Of a stretch of 64,000 nt of DNA, positions 25,258-33,582 are shown in pieces. The notes beneath the pieces are model-generated. The model was not told the origin of the DNA. It saw nothing but the letters and a program-made list of their open reading frames with translations, and made no database searches. The number at the start of each line of letters is the position of its first letter. Position 1 is the first letter of the stretch. The position numbers and the translations under genes are program-made. This stretch comes from an uncultured Paracoccaceae bacterium (GTDB lineage Bacteria > Pseudomonadota > Alphaproteobacteria > Rhodobacterales > Rhodobacteraceae). The stretch covers positions 186,001 through 250,000 of the forward strand of contig CANMKB010000004.1 of NCBI GenBank assembly GCA_947498415.1, read 5' to 3'.

Positions 25258-25704
25258 CGGTTCAAGAATCCCTGACTATTGATGACTGCATCTTACAGAG
25301 GATAATTAACAATGCATCCTCTCCTAACACGGTCGTGATGCAGCGAGACTGACCGTGAAATGCTATCGTCAGGGGAGTTTGAACGGCACAAGTTAAGCGA
25401 TGGTCAAAAGAAACCACCTACAGCCGAACAGCCAGCCCGATTCAAAGATGCATAAAGTATGCAATTTCTGCGTAGGCGTTAGGCGGAAATGAACCCCAAA
25501 CCCCACGCCGCATAAACGGCAGCTTTGTGATTTGTATTTTGGTTACACACCGTCGGCTAACCCCATTCAATAGAGTGAAAGATGTCGTCTTAATGCCTTC
25601 GTCAAAAGCGCGGCCTCTTCGATTTGGTCCAATTCACTACTTAGGATTTATGCTTTGTCGGAGCGCAGTTAGAATTGAAATCGACATTTAGTAAGGCATC
25701 GCGG
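25258..25704. other. Intergenic region, no gene seen
   Basis: About 450 bases between two minus-strand operons. I see no frame that looks coding, no tRNA and no clear terminator. It is somewhat A+T-richer than the flanks. It should hold the promoter of the YHS-rhodanese-esterase group at its left side and the end of the LysR-linked group at its right. Confidence 0.4.
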
Positions 25705-26124
25705 TTAGCGATCAAGATCTAACTCTCGTAACGCCTTAATGGCAATGGCTTCATCCTGATCGGATGATGCTCCTGAAATTCCAATCGAACCAATCAAAGC
25801 GCCAGCCTGCCAGATCAGTTCACCCCCAGGTTGCGGTGCAAAGCCCTGCGCACTAACTGCAGAAATTGATGTCGCGAACCGATCCGGCAGGACACCTTGT
25901 TCAAACAGTGTAAACAGCTGTCGCGTGTTCATCCCCATGCCAATTGCCGCATTGGCTTTGGCAAGCGCAATTGGATGACGCAGAGGTCCAGCACCGTCTT
26001 GAGTCGCCGCGAATTTAACTAATCCAGCCGCATCTAGAATGACAATTGCAAGCGGAGGAAACTGAGAGCGCACTGCTCTCAGCAGGGCGACCTCACCAAG
26101 TGCCTTTGCGACGTCAAACCGCAT
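25705..26124 (-). CDS. GlcG/HbpS family heme-binding protein
   Basis: A 139-residue single-domain protein of the GlcG/HbpS (PduO-C) family. Typical features are VILDAAGLVKFAATQDGAGPL, with the conserved Asp-x-x-Gly, then ALAKANAAIGMGMNTR and the glycine-rich ALIGSIGISGASSDQDEAIA at the C-terminal end. Relatives bind heme or flavin-like ligands and often accompany redox enzymes. It overlaps the end of the dioxygenase gene by 11 bases and is third in the group behind the LysR regulator, so it probably supports the same quinone/aromatic function. Confidence 0.85.
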   Translation of the reverse strand: MRFDVAKALGEVALLRAVRSQFPPLAIVILDAAGLVKFAATQDGAGPLRHPIALAKANAAIGMGMNTRQLFTLFEQGVLPDRFATSISAVSAQGFAPQPGGELIWQAGALIGSIGISGASSDQDEAIAIKALRELDLDR

Positions 26125-26902
26125 CGCTCACCTCCCAAGCCGCCATGCCGATGGACCCATAGCTGTATGTGCGATGTAGATTTTTCATAAATGTGCCGGG
26201 TCGCGCATCACAGATACCCGTAATTACCATGAGAGGCAGAAGATGCTCTGGCGTTGGATGAGATATTCGACCAGCGTCAGATGCATTAAACTGATACAAG
26301 GCAGCCCAGTCTTTGGCCGTCAGAACAGCTTCAAGCCAATCGTCAAAATCCACCGCCCATTTAGGCGCGGGTGTGCCCTCTTGCGCAATTTTGTGCAGGT
26401 TATGCACGGTCGCTCCAGAACCGATGACAAGAATATCCTGTTCTGCCAAAGCAGCTAAAGCCCGGCCGACCTGAAACAAGTCATTTGGGCTGGTGCGCCA
26501 AGGCAGAGACAATTGCACAACCGGAATTTCGCCATCCGGGAGAGACAGCCGTAACGGAATCCATGCCCCGTGATCCAATCCACGCCGTGGCTCATCTTTC
26601 ACTTCAAACCCATCAAAATTCAAAGCAGCCTTTGTCGCGTCAATCAGCCAAGGCGCGGAATGGGCGGGATATTGCAACGCATGAAGGGCACGACCAAATC
26701 CGCCAAAATCATGGATCGTATCCAGTTTCGGCGCAGTGGTCAGTTGCAAGCCAGAGGTTTCCCAATGGGCAGAAATGATGACGATGCCCCTTGGCATAAT
26801 GTGGTCTGTGAATAGTTCACGTAGAAAATGCGCGGCTGGGATATCGCTTAGAGCAAGGTCAGGCGCTCCATGAGGCAGGAAAAAAGCGGGCTGCATGATC
26901 AT
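26114..26902 (-). CDS. LigB/YgiD-type extradiol ring-cleavage dioxygenase (4,5-DOPA dioxygenase-like)
   Basis: A 262-residue class III extradiol dioxygenase. The metal and catalytic histidines are visible in PAFFLPHGAPDLAL near residue 11, VIISAHWETSG near residue 45, GLDHGAWIPLRL near residue 110 and the C-terminal half SGATVHNLHKI. YgiD is a zinc enzyme that opens catechol-type rings. It is coupled by ATGA to the glutathionyl-hydroquinone reductase gene, which makes a catechol or quinol detoxification role likely. The true substrate is not evident. Confidence 0.88.
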   Translation of the reverse strand: MIMQPAFFLPHGAPDLALSDIPAAHFLRELFTDHIMPRGIVIISAHWETSGLQLTTAPKLDTIHDFGGFGRALHALQYPAHSAPWLIDATKAALNFDGFEVKDEPRRGLDHGAWIPLRLSLPDGEIPVVQLSLPWRTSPNDLFQVGRALAALAEQDILVIGSGATVHNLHKIAQEGTPAPKWAVDFDDWLEAVLTAKDWAALYQFNASDAGRISHPTPEHLLPLMVITGICDARPGTFMKNLHRTYSYGSIGMAAWEVSDAV

Positions 26903-27861
26903 AGCCCTAGTTCCGACAGGTCAGGACCAGTTGGCACAAGGCCATTCGGGTTTAGCGATTTGATTGAATAATAACCCGCCTTGATGTGATCGATCCGAAC
27001 TGTGTCGCGTATGCCAGGGATGTTCAATACGGTCTTAAGAAACTGCTGCAACTTCGGATAATCAGCAATTTGCCGACGGTTGGTCTTAAACAAACCGACA
27101 TAGGCTATATCAAAACGGATCAACGTGACAAAGGCCCTAAGGTCACATTCGGTGATCTCACTTCCCAGCAGGAAAGTTCGCCCGTCAGACAAACGATCTT
27201 CGAGATGGCCGAGCATGGCAAAAACTTGTTCGTTGGCTTCTTCGTAGGCAAATTGGCTGCTGGCAAAGCCAGCCTTGTAGACGCCATTGTTCAATGCGTC
27301 ATACAGCTCGGTATTCAGAGCATCTATTTCCGAACTGAGCGCGTCAGGGCACAGGTCGAATTGCGTGTTAGCAAGCGCACCAAAGCCGGAGTTTAATATT
27401 CGAACGATATCGGCACTTTCGTTGTTAACGATGCGATTGGTCTGCTTGTCCCACAGAACGGGAACCGTGGCGCGGCCAGATACGTGTGGGTCACTTTTTG
27501 TATAAAAGTCATGCACATAGGTTGCACCGATCAACCTGCCTTCTGGATTTGATCCGGGGAAATTCCCGAATTTCCAACCTTGATCTGATAGTCGTGGATC
27601 AACCACCGAAACAGAAATGACATCCTCAAGGCCCTTTAGTGCGCGTGCCATTAGGGTGCGCGACGCCCACGGGCAAATATATGCGACGATTAGATGGTAT
27701 CGACCTGCTTCGGCCGGGAACGCGGTTTGACCGCCCGGCCCAGGGCTTCCGTCAGGTGTAATCCAATCCCGAAAGACTGAAACCTGCCGAATGAATCGGC
27801 CCTCTTTGTCTGCGGCCTGTACAGGCTGCCAGTCTGAGTCCCATTTGCCATCTACCAGCAT
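26899..27861 (-). CDS. Glutathionyl-hydroquinone reductase (YqjG/ECM4/Xi-class glutathione transferase)
   Basis: A 320-residue Xi-class glutathione transferase. The catalytic cysteine lies in YICPWASRTLMARAL near residue 63, and the N-terminal stretch with FRDWITPDG and the KFGNFPGS-like region match the family. The C-terminal helical domain begins near residue 170 (SSEIDALNTELYDALNNGVYKAG outlines it). These enzymes reduce glutathionyl-hydroquinones to hydroquinones, salvaging quinones conjugated to glutathione. It leads the group dioxygenase-HbpS and lies just after lysR with a LysR-type box between. Confidence 0.92.
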   Translation of the reverse strand: MLVDGKWDSDWQPVQAADKEGRFIRQVSVFRDWITPDGSPGPGGQTAFPAEAGRYHLIVAYICPWASRTLMARALKGLEDVISVSVVDPRLSDQGWKFGNFPGSNPEGRLIGATYVHDFYTKSDPHVSGRATVPVLWDKQTNRIVNNESADIVRILNSGFGALANTQFDLCPDALSSEIDALNTELYDALNNGVYKAGFASSQFAYEEANEQVFAMLGHLEDRLSDGRTFLLGSEITECDLRAFVTLIRFDIAYVGLFKTNRRQIADYPKLQQFLKTVLNIPGIRDTVRIDHIKAGYYSIKSLNPNGLVPTGPDLSELGL

Positions 27862-27947
27862 ATCTTACTCCTATCTCATTTGTTTCATCTGTCTGAGGTA
27901 AGGTAGATGCATATTGCTCTGGAGATAATATGGTATTTCAGAACATT

Positions 27948-27970
27948 ATTATCAATGAAATGTCGATAAT
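27948..27970. promoter_or_regulatory. LysR-type operator (T-N11-A box)
   Basis: ATTATC at 27948-27953 and GATAAT at 27965-27970 are a perfect inverted repeat separated by exactly 11 bases, the classical LysR box. It lies between the lysR stop and the glutathionyl-hydroquinone reductase start, about 90 bases before the latter. A further GATAAT half-site is at 28870-28875 near the lysR start. Confidence 0.65.
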
Positions 27971-28851
27971 CATTTCAAGGCAGAGCGCATGAAATCCACG
28001 AACACTCTAACTTTTGCGGAAAGATGTCGGTTCTCAAGATAAACGGCAAAAAGACCAAGGCTTGAGGGCCAATAACGCTCTAGTATGGGCACCAATCTGC
28101 CGGCTTTGATATCATCGGCAACGACGTATTCAGGGCTTAGAAGAACGCCGCCGCCTTTCAGTGCAAACCGTCGCGCCACACTGGCGCTATTGGCTTGCAA
28201 CCGCCCTTCTACATCAATTCGCTTCTCACCATTTGGGTCTGCAAACGGCCAGCTTGCCCCAGATCTGAAATTACGATCAATGATGCAATCATGATCCTGC
28301 AACTCCTTTGGCTTTAACGGCATACCCTTTGTGGCAATATAGTTTGGGCTCGCGGAATAGGTTAAACGTGTTTCCGATATCTTTCTGGCGACAAAACTAG
28401 AATCCTCCAGTTGACCAATCCGGATCGCAACATCAATCCCCTCATCCAATAAGCTGATATAGCGGTCAGATAAACGCAGATCGATCTGCACTTTTGGGTA
28501 TATCAACGCAAAGTCCGCCAATGGCTCAGCGAGATATAGCTCGCCATATGTTGACGGGGCGGCGATGGTTAATTTTCCCTGAGGCGCCCGGTGATCGTTA
28601 CGTACTGCCGCTGTTAACTCATCAAAGTCTTCTAAAAGCTGGGTGCATTTATCGAGATAGGCTGCGCCGGTTTCAGTGAGCCGGACACTGCGCGTCGAAC
28701 GAATGAACATCTGCGCACCCAACTGATCTTCCAGCGCACGAACGTATTTACTGACCAGTTGCGGGGTCATACCAAGACGTTGTGCGGCCGCAGTAAATGA
28801 TCCCGTTTCTGCCACAGCAACGTAAGCGCTCATTAAATCAATACGATCCAT
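27970..28851 (-). CDS. LysR family transcriptional regulator
   Basis: A 293-residue LysR protein. The N-terminal winged helix reads AVAETGSFTAAAQRLGMTPQ followed by LVSKYVRALEDQLG; the effector domain starts near residue 90 (GKLTIAAPSTYGELYL). The ATG at 28851 has GGGGAAAT before it and is preferred over an earlier in-frame Met at 28878. It is transcribed in the same direction as, and just upstream of, the glutathionyl-hydroquinone reductase group, rather than divergently as is usual for this family. Quinone or chlorinated aromatic inducers are likely by context. Confidence 0.88.
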   Translation of the reverse strand: MDRIDLMSAYVAVAETGSFTAAAQRLGMTPQLVSKYVRALEDQLGAQMFIRSTRSVRLTETGAAYLDKCTQLLEDFDELTAAVRNDHRAPQGKLTIAAPSTYGELYLAEPLADFALIYPKVQIDLRLSDRYISLLDEGIDVAIRIGQLEDSSFVARKISETRLTYSASPNYIATKGMPLKPKELQDHDCIIDRNFRSGASWPFADPNGEKRIDVEGRLQANSASVARRFALKGGGVLLSPEYVVADDIKAGRLVPILERYWPSSLGLFAVYLENRHLSAKVRVFVDFMRSALK

Positions 28852-29325
28852 ATTTCCCCACATACCATTGATAATCACTCATCGAAAAGCCGAATTTTCA
28901 GCAAATAGGAGGCGATGTATCCGATTTGTAACCGGGACATGGTGTCATTTTAAAGCCCCTCCGATGATTGAAAGCTTGCTGCTGGCAAAATTTTGCGCGT
29001 GGCATAGGCATAGGCACGGGGACACTGCTTTCAAGGCACATGTATCTCCACAGCACGTTGATCACGCCGGACTACAGATAGTCGCCATATTGCAACGAGA
29101 CCCGCCTCCGCTTGGAGGGGGCAAAGTCGGTCGTTATGCTGCTGTGTGTTTACTCACAATTTTGCCGGGTGTGACTGATGCACAGCTCCTCAGATGTCAC
29201 CTCGCATAGAGATACGTAGCGCTGTAAGAAGATTTAGGTTTCACCAAGAACACAGGTCCAGCCAGCCGCGAACAGTGGCCTGATTGGATCACGAAGTGGA
29301 ATTTGTGAGTTGCGTCCTACGGGTA
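28852..29325. other. Intergenic region upstream of lysR; no confident gene, one possible leader peptide
   Basis: About 470 bases without a convincing gene. On the minus strand a 16-codon frame (MTPCPGYKSDTSPPIC, 28898-28948) follows a perfect GGAGGGG purine block eight bases upstream and ends 47 bases before lysR; it could be a leader peptide or chance. The rest, up to the DUF1513 remnant, looks like decayed sequence with no recognisable protein similarity. Confidence 0.35.
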
Positions 29326-30256
29326 TCAAACAACCAACCCATGATTGTCGAACTCAAATCCTGCGGCTGCAACAATGTCGTTTGCGTTAACCCGCAATAC
29401 TCTTCCGCCTGAGATCACTTCGCGACCTCTTCCCTTTGCTAACGCACTTGCATTTTCCAACCGAGCAGACTTGACGTAATTCGCGCCATCAAGCCAGATA
29501 ACCTGTCTGTTTTTCTTTGAAGACATCATGGCCTGGGTCTCGCTTGCAGCTACGGAGGAAATATAACCTTGCATTTGGTCACCCAATTCGAGCGCGGTTA
29601 CATTCGAATTCTCGCTGACCCAAACCAGTTTACGACCGAGAGCTCTCCTCTCATCGTAAACTTGCCCACCAATGTAGAGCCGACCCATTTCGTTTATCGC
29701 CAGATGCCGCAACGAAATACCTTCTGATCATGGCCAAAAACCAAGTTGCTCTAGCGCACGGGTCTCTAGATTCAAGGTTAAGATCTGACTACGAAAGTCG
29801 CCGAGGTTGAATGGTGTTCTACCATAGTCTGGATGCGTTTCTAGGCCTCCCAGGGCAATGATAAATTTGTCATCAGCCGGGCCACGAGTAATTTCGTGTG
29901 GGCCTACACCCGGCAAATGTATTTCATCAACGCGATCGCCTTTTGCGACATCGTAAACACCAATCACGCCTTGAAGGCTATCCAAGTCGTTTTCAGCGGT
30001 CAGCAGATATGTGCCGTCACGCGAGAAAGCACCATGACCAAACAAGTGTCGGTTCGTTGAGGCGAAATGAGTACCACGAATTTCTAAAGTTGATTGGTCG
30101 ATTAGGGCAAAAGCATTCCCAGGCCGCCGTGGGAAAACGGCGATCAGATTGTTTGACTCGGCGAAAACGCACAACGTTCAATCCAAGCGTTGCGGCCGTT
30201 TCATCGCCGATGGACATAGCGTTCAGATCAGCAGACCCAATGTAAAGCCATCCCAA
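29326..30256 (-). pseudogene. DUF1513 family protein, decayed (frameshift and in-frame stop)
   Basis: Two minus-strand frames together resemble a DUF1513 beta-propeller-like protein. The larger part (to 29728) has the family pattern RHLFGHGAFSRDGTYLLTAEND, shown here only up to TYLLTAE in spirit, then GVIGVYDVAKGDR, LPGVGPHEITRGP and GGLETHPDYGRTPFNL. An in-frame TGA at 29728-29730 interrupts it; the same frame continues with LRHLAINEMGRLYIGGQVYD to 29326. At the 5' end the frame changes near 30165-30175, and upstream codons contain further stops; no signal peptide is found. DUF1513 normally accompanies imelysin-type periplasmic iron-uptake genes, none of which are here, so this seems a relic of a lost locus. 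Confidence 0.75.
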
Positions 30257-30371
30257 TCATGGTACGCGGACAATCAACGAGTATCCCAAACAACTCACAT
30301 CAAAATTCACAGCTTTTCAAAGCATGCGCACCAGCAACTTTCAGCTTCGCTGTGATTTGAACCATTGTGGC

Positions 30372-30401
30372 CTTGCACCCCCTGCCGCTGTCTGCCTATC
30401 T
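30372..30401 (+). promoter_or_regulatory. Possible sigma-32-like promoter of pepF
   Basis: CTTGCAC at 30372-30378 and CCTATCT at 30395-30401 are separated by 16 bases. The -10 heptamer is identical to that proposed for rpoH; the -35 has two mismatches to CTTGAAA. It would start transcription about 28 bases before the pepF ATG. Weaker than the rpoH and hsp20 sites. Confidence 0.35.
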
Positions 30402-30435
30402 GGACATAAGTACTATTTCACCAAACGAGGCCTTT

Positions 30436-32259
30436 ATGCTGAACCTACCCTTCCCCGTCCGTGACGCGAATGCCGGCTCTGGCTCTGAGGAACTTGGCGA
30501 TTTGCCGGAATGGGACCTCAGCGATCTGTATCGTTCCCCAGATGCACCAGAGCTTGAGGCAGACCTCAACTTTCTTGAAACAGAATGTGCCGCCTTTGCC
30601 GCAGACTACGAAGGCAAACTCGCAGACCTCAGCGCCGACGAACTGCTGACCTGCGTTGAGCGTAACGAAAAGATCAGCCAGGTTTCGGGCCGCATCATGT
30701 CATATGCCGGCCTGCGGTATTATCAGGTCACTGTTGATGCAGAACGTGCCCAGTTCATGTCGAACATGCAGGAAGAACTGACTGACTTTTCAACCCCGCT
30801 TGTGTTCTTCACACTAGAACTCAACCGCATTGACGACGACAAGCTTGAGGCGATGTTTGCCGAAAACGCAGACCTTGCCCGCTACAAGCCTGTTTTTGAT
30901 CGCATTCGCGCGATGAAGCCGCACCAACTGTCTGATGAGCTTGAGAAGTTCCTGCACGACCTTGGTGTTGTTGGGGATGCATGGGAGCGTCTGTTTGACG
31001 AAACCATCGCCGGGCTAGAGTTTGAGATGGAAGGCGAAAAGCTTAACATCGAGTCAACGTTGAACTACCTGACCGAGCAAGACCGTTCCAAACGAGAGGC
31101 CGCTGCCCGCGAAGTCGCCCGTGTGCTGGGTGCCAACATCAAAACCTTTGCGCGCGTGCACAACACACAAGCCAAAGAAAAAGAAATTCTCGACCGCTGG
31201 CGCAACATGCCAACAGCACAGCATGGCCGCCACCTGTCCAACCATGTAGAGCCCGAAGTGGTCGAGGCACTGCGCGACGCAGTTGTCGCCGCCTATCCAA
31301 AGCTGAGCCATCGTTATTATGAGCTCAAGCGCAAGTGGCTGGGTCTGGACGTCATGCAAGTTTGGGATCGCAACGCGCCTCTACCAATGGAAGACACACG
31401 CGTTGTTGACTGGGACGAAGCCCAAAAAACAGTGATGGAAGCCTATGCCGCCTTTGATCCGCGTATGGCCGATATTGCAGAGCCTTTCTTTACCAAAGGC
31501 TGGATTGATGCGGCTGTTAAACCGGGCAAAGCGCCGGGCGCCTTTGCGCACCCGACTGTCACCAACGTGCACCCCTATGTGATGCTGAACTATCTGGGCA
31601 AACCCCGTGATGTGATGACCCTTGCGCATGAACTAGGCCACGGCGTGCATCAGGTTTTGGCGGCTGAGCAAGGCGAGATGCTGTCGTCTACCCCATTGAC
31701 CTTGGCAGAAACAGCTTCGGTCTTTGGTGAAATGCTGACATTCCGCAAAATGCTGGACGGTGCGGAGACCAAAGAACAGCGTCGCATCCTGCTGGCTGGC
31801 AAAGTAGAAGACATGATCAACACGGTTGTGCGTCAAATCGCCTTTTATGACTTTGAATGCAAACTGCACGACGCCCGCCGCGATGGTGAGCTGACACCTG
31901 AAGGAATCAATGCCCTCTGGATGTCTGTGCAAGCCGAAAGCCTTGGGCCTGCGTTTGAATTCATGGACGGTTACGATACGTTTTGGGCCTATATCCCGCA
32001 CTTCGTACACTCGCCCTTCTATGTCTATGCTTACGCCTTTGGCGACGGCCTGGTGAATGCACTTTACGCGGTTTATGCCGAAGGCGACCCTGACTTCCAA
32101 GAGAAGTATTTCGACATGCTTAAGGCCGGTGGCTCTAAGCACCACAAAGAACTGCTCGCGCCGTTTGGCCTAGATGCGTCTGATCCCAAATTCTGGGACA
32201 AAGGCCTGTCGATGATCTCTGGGATGATCGACGAGCTGGAAGCGATGGAAGACGAGTAA
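30436..32259 (+). CDS. pepF: Oligoendopeptidase F, M3 family metallopeptidase
   Basis: A 607-residue cytoplasmic zinc peptidase. The zinc motif HELGHGVHQ is near residue 397, with the third ligand glutamate in LAETASVFGEML 26 residues later. The N-terminal helical part is the PepF/M3B type. It digests oligopeptides, typically 7-17 residues, for turnover of signal peptides and protein fragments. The ATG at 30436 has ACGAGG upstream; a Met at 30367 exists but precedes atypical sequence. It is followed by a bidirectional terminator shared with rpoH. A sigma-32-like promoter candidate would fit a role in stress proteolysis. Confidence 0.93.
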   Translation: MLNLPFPVRDANAGSGSEELGDLPEWDLSDLYRSPDAPELEADLNFLETECAAFAADYEGKLADLSADELLTCVERNEKISQVSGRIMSYAGLRYYQVTVDAERAQFMSNMQEELTDFSTPLVFFTLELNRIDDDKLEAMFAENADLARYKPVFDRIRAMKPHQLSDELEKFLHDLGVVGDAWERLFDETIAGLEFEMEGEKLNIESTLNYLTEQDRSKREAAAREVARVLGANIKTFARVHNTQAKEKEILDRWRNMPTAQHGRHLSNHVEPEVVEALRDAVVAAYPKLSHRYYELKRKWLGLDVMQVWDRNAPLPMEDTRVVDWDEAQKTVMEAYAAFDPRMADIAEPFFTKGWIDAAVKPGKAPGAFAHPTVTNVHPYVMLNYLGKPRDVMTLAHELGHGVHQVLAAEQGEMLSSTPLTLAETASVFGEMLTFRKMLDGAETKEQRRILLAGKVEDMINTVVRQIAFYDFECKLHDARRDGELTPEGINALWMSVQAESLGPAFEFMDGYDTFWAYIPHFVHSPFYVYAYAFGDGLVNALYAVYAEGDPDFQEKYFDMLKAGGSKHHKELLAPFGLDASDPKFWDKGLSMISGMIDELEAMEDE

Positions 32260-32301
32260 CGCTTCGCGCCCACCGACCAACTATTGGCTAAGACCTAACA
32301 A

Positions 32302-32333
32302 AAAAGCCCCGGCACAATGTGCACGGGGCTTTT
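32302..32333. terminator. Bidirectional terminator between pepF and rpoH
   Basis: AAAAGCCCCG at 32302-32311 pairs with CGGGGCTTTT at 32324-32333, with A and T runs on both sides. It sits between the convergent ends of pepF (32259) and rpoH (32359) and can serve both. Confidence 0.9.
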
Positions 32334-32358
32334 CTCTCGGGGGTTAACTTTGAGGCGA

Positions 32359-33255
32359 TCAGGCGCGGGACATCATGCCCTTTTCGCTGGCCAGATTGCG
32401 CATCCGAAGCTGTAGCTTTTCAAAGGCACGCACTTCGATCTGACGAATACGTTCGCGGCTGACGTCGTATTGGCCGCTGAGGTCTTCCAACGTAACGACT
32501 TTATCTTGCAGGCGGCGTTGAACGAGAATGTCCTTTTCACGGTCATTCAAAACATCCATCGCCTCGGCCAAAAGCTCACGGCGAGCTTCAAGCTCGTCTT
32601 TTGCTTCGTAATCCGCAGCTTGGTCGGCATCTTCGTCTTCCAACCAGTCCTGCCACTGCATGGAGCCCTCGCCTTCGGAGCCAACGGTCGCATTCAACGA
32701 TGCGTCCCCGCCCGACATACGACGGTTCATGCTGATCACCTCATCCTCGGTCACTCCAAGGTCATGCGCGATGCGGGCCACGTTTTCAGGGCGCATATCG
32801 CCCTCTTCCAAGGCACCGATACGGGCTTTGGCCTTACGCAGATTAAAGAACAGCTTTTTCTGAGCAGAGGTTGTGCCCAATTTCACCAAAGACCAGCTAC
32901 GCAGGATGTATTCCTGAATAGAAGCACGGATCCACCACATGGCGTAGGTCGCAAGGCGGAAGCCCTTTTCAGGGTCAAAGCGTTTCACCGCCTGCATCAA
33001 GCCAACGTTGGCTTCGGAAATAACTTCGGCCTGAGGCAAGCCATAGCCGCGATATCCCATCGCGATCTTTGCAGCGAGGCGCAGGTGGCTTGTGACCATC
33101 TTGTGGGCGGCCGCTGTGTCTTCTTTTTCGACCCAGGCTTTCGCCAACATGTATTCTTCTTCCGGCTCAAGGAGCGGGAACTTGCGAATTTCCTGCATAT
33201 AGCGATTCAGGCCACCTTCTGGTGTCGGCGCTGGCAGATTTTTGTAGTTACTCAT
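32359..33255 (-). CDS. rpoH: RNA polymerase sigma-32 factor (heat-shock sigma)
   Basis: A 298-residue sigma factor. Region 2 includes HLRLAAKIAMGYRGYGLP and RLATYAMWWIRASIQEYIL; right after it comes the RpoH box QKKLFFNLRKAKAR, diagnostic of sigma-32. Region 4 is at the end with VTLEDLSGQYDVSRERIRQI. RpoH directs transcription of chaperone and protease genes. A sigma-32-like promoter lies 37-65 bases before the ATG (33292-33320), implying self-activation, as known for Caulobacter rpoH. Alphaproteobacteria often have two rpoH genes; which of them this is cannot be decided. Confidence 0.95.
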   Translation of the reverse strand: MSNYKNLPAPTPEGGLNRYMQEIRKFPLLEPEEEYMLAKAWVEKEDTAAAHKMVTSHLRLAAKIAMGYRGYGLPQAEVISEANVGLMQAVKRFDPEKGFRLATYAMWWIRASIQEYILRSWSLVKLGTTSAQKKLFFNLRKAKARIGALEEGDMRPENVARIAHDLGVTEDEVISMNRRMSGGDASLNATVGSEGEGSMQWQDWLEDEDADQAADYEAKDELEARRELLAEAMDVLNDREKDILVQRRLQDKVVTLEDLSGQYDVSRERIRQIEVRAFEKLQLRMRNLASEKGMMSRA

Positions 33256-33291
33256 GTCCTGTCCCCCTTAATGTTTAAAGGCTTAACATCC

Positions 33292-33320
33292 AGATAGGTT
33301 TGCGATCACAGGGTTTCAAG
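33292..33320 (-). promoter_or_regulatory. Sigma-32-like promoter of rpoH
   Basis: On the minus strand, CTTGAAA (complement of 33314-33320) matches the sigma-32 -35 consensus exactly, and CCTATCT (complement of 33292-33298) matches CCCATNT with one difference; the spacer is 15 bases. The rest of the 33256-33582 gap between rluD and rpoH holds no gene; a second, housekeeping promoter may lie in its A+T-rich part near 33420-33490 but was not resolved. Confidence 0.65.
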
Positions 33321-33582
33321 CCGGGTACCGCGAATTTCTTTACTCATGATGAATGCAAACGTCATAACTCGCCAATCACGCGGCTGTGCGCTCACATCAC
33401 TGTGCATTTTGTGACAGGTTTCTAATTTTGGCGAAAGATAAACTTCTATGCGTAAATGCATATGACATACGCATAAATTCACAATTCGCCCACAAAACGC
33501 ATCATATGCGGCGATTTGCAAAACCAACTAAACCGGTCAGTTTGAAATATTTGTATGCCAAATCAGGGCAGAAACAGGCAAC

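Noticed and set aside
25258..25704. Insertion sequence or RNA gene in the gene-free stretch
   Set aside because: No terminal inverted repeats, transposase similarity or tRNA-like fold recognised.
28868..29209. 113-codon plus-strand frame upstream of lysR
   Set aside because: No ribosome-binding site, no recognisable domain, composition not coding-like.
32470..33297. 275-codon plus-strand frame opposite rpoH
   Set aside because: Antisense shadow of a conserved sigma factor; sequence has no recognisable domain.
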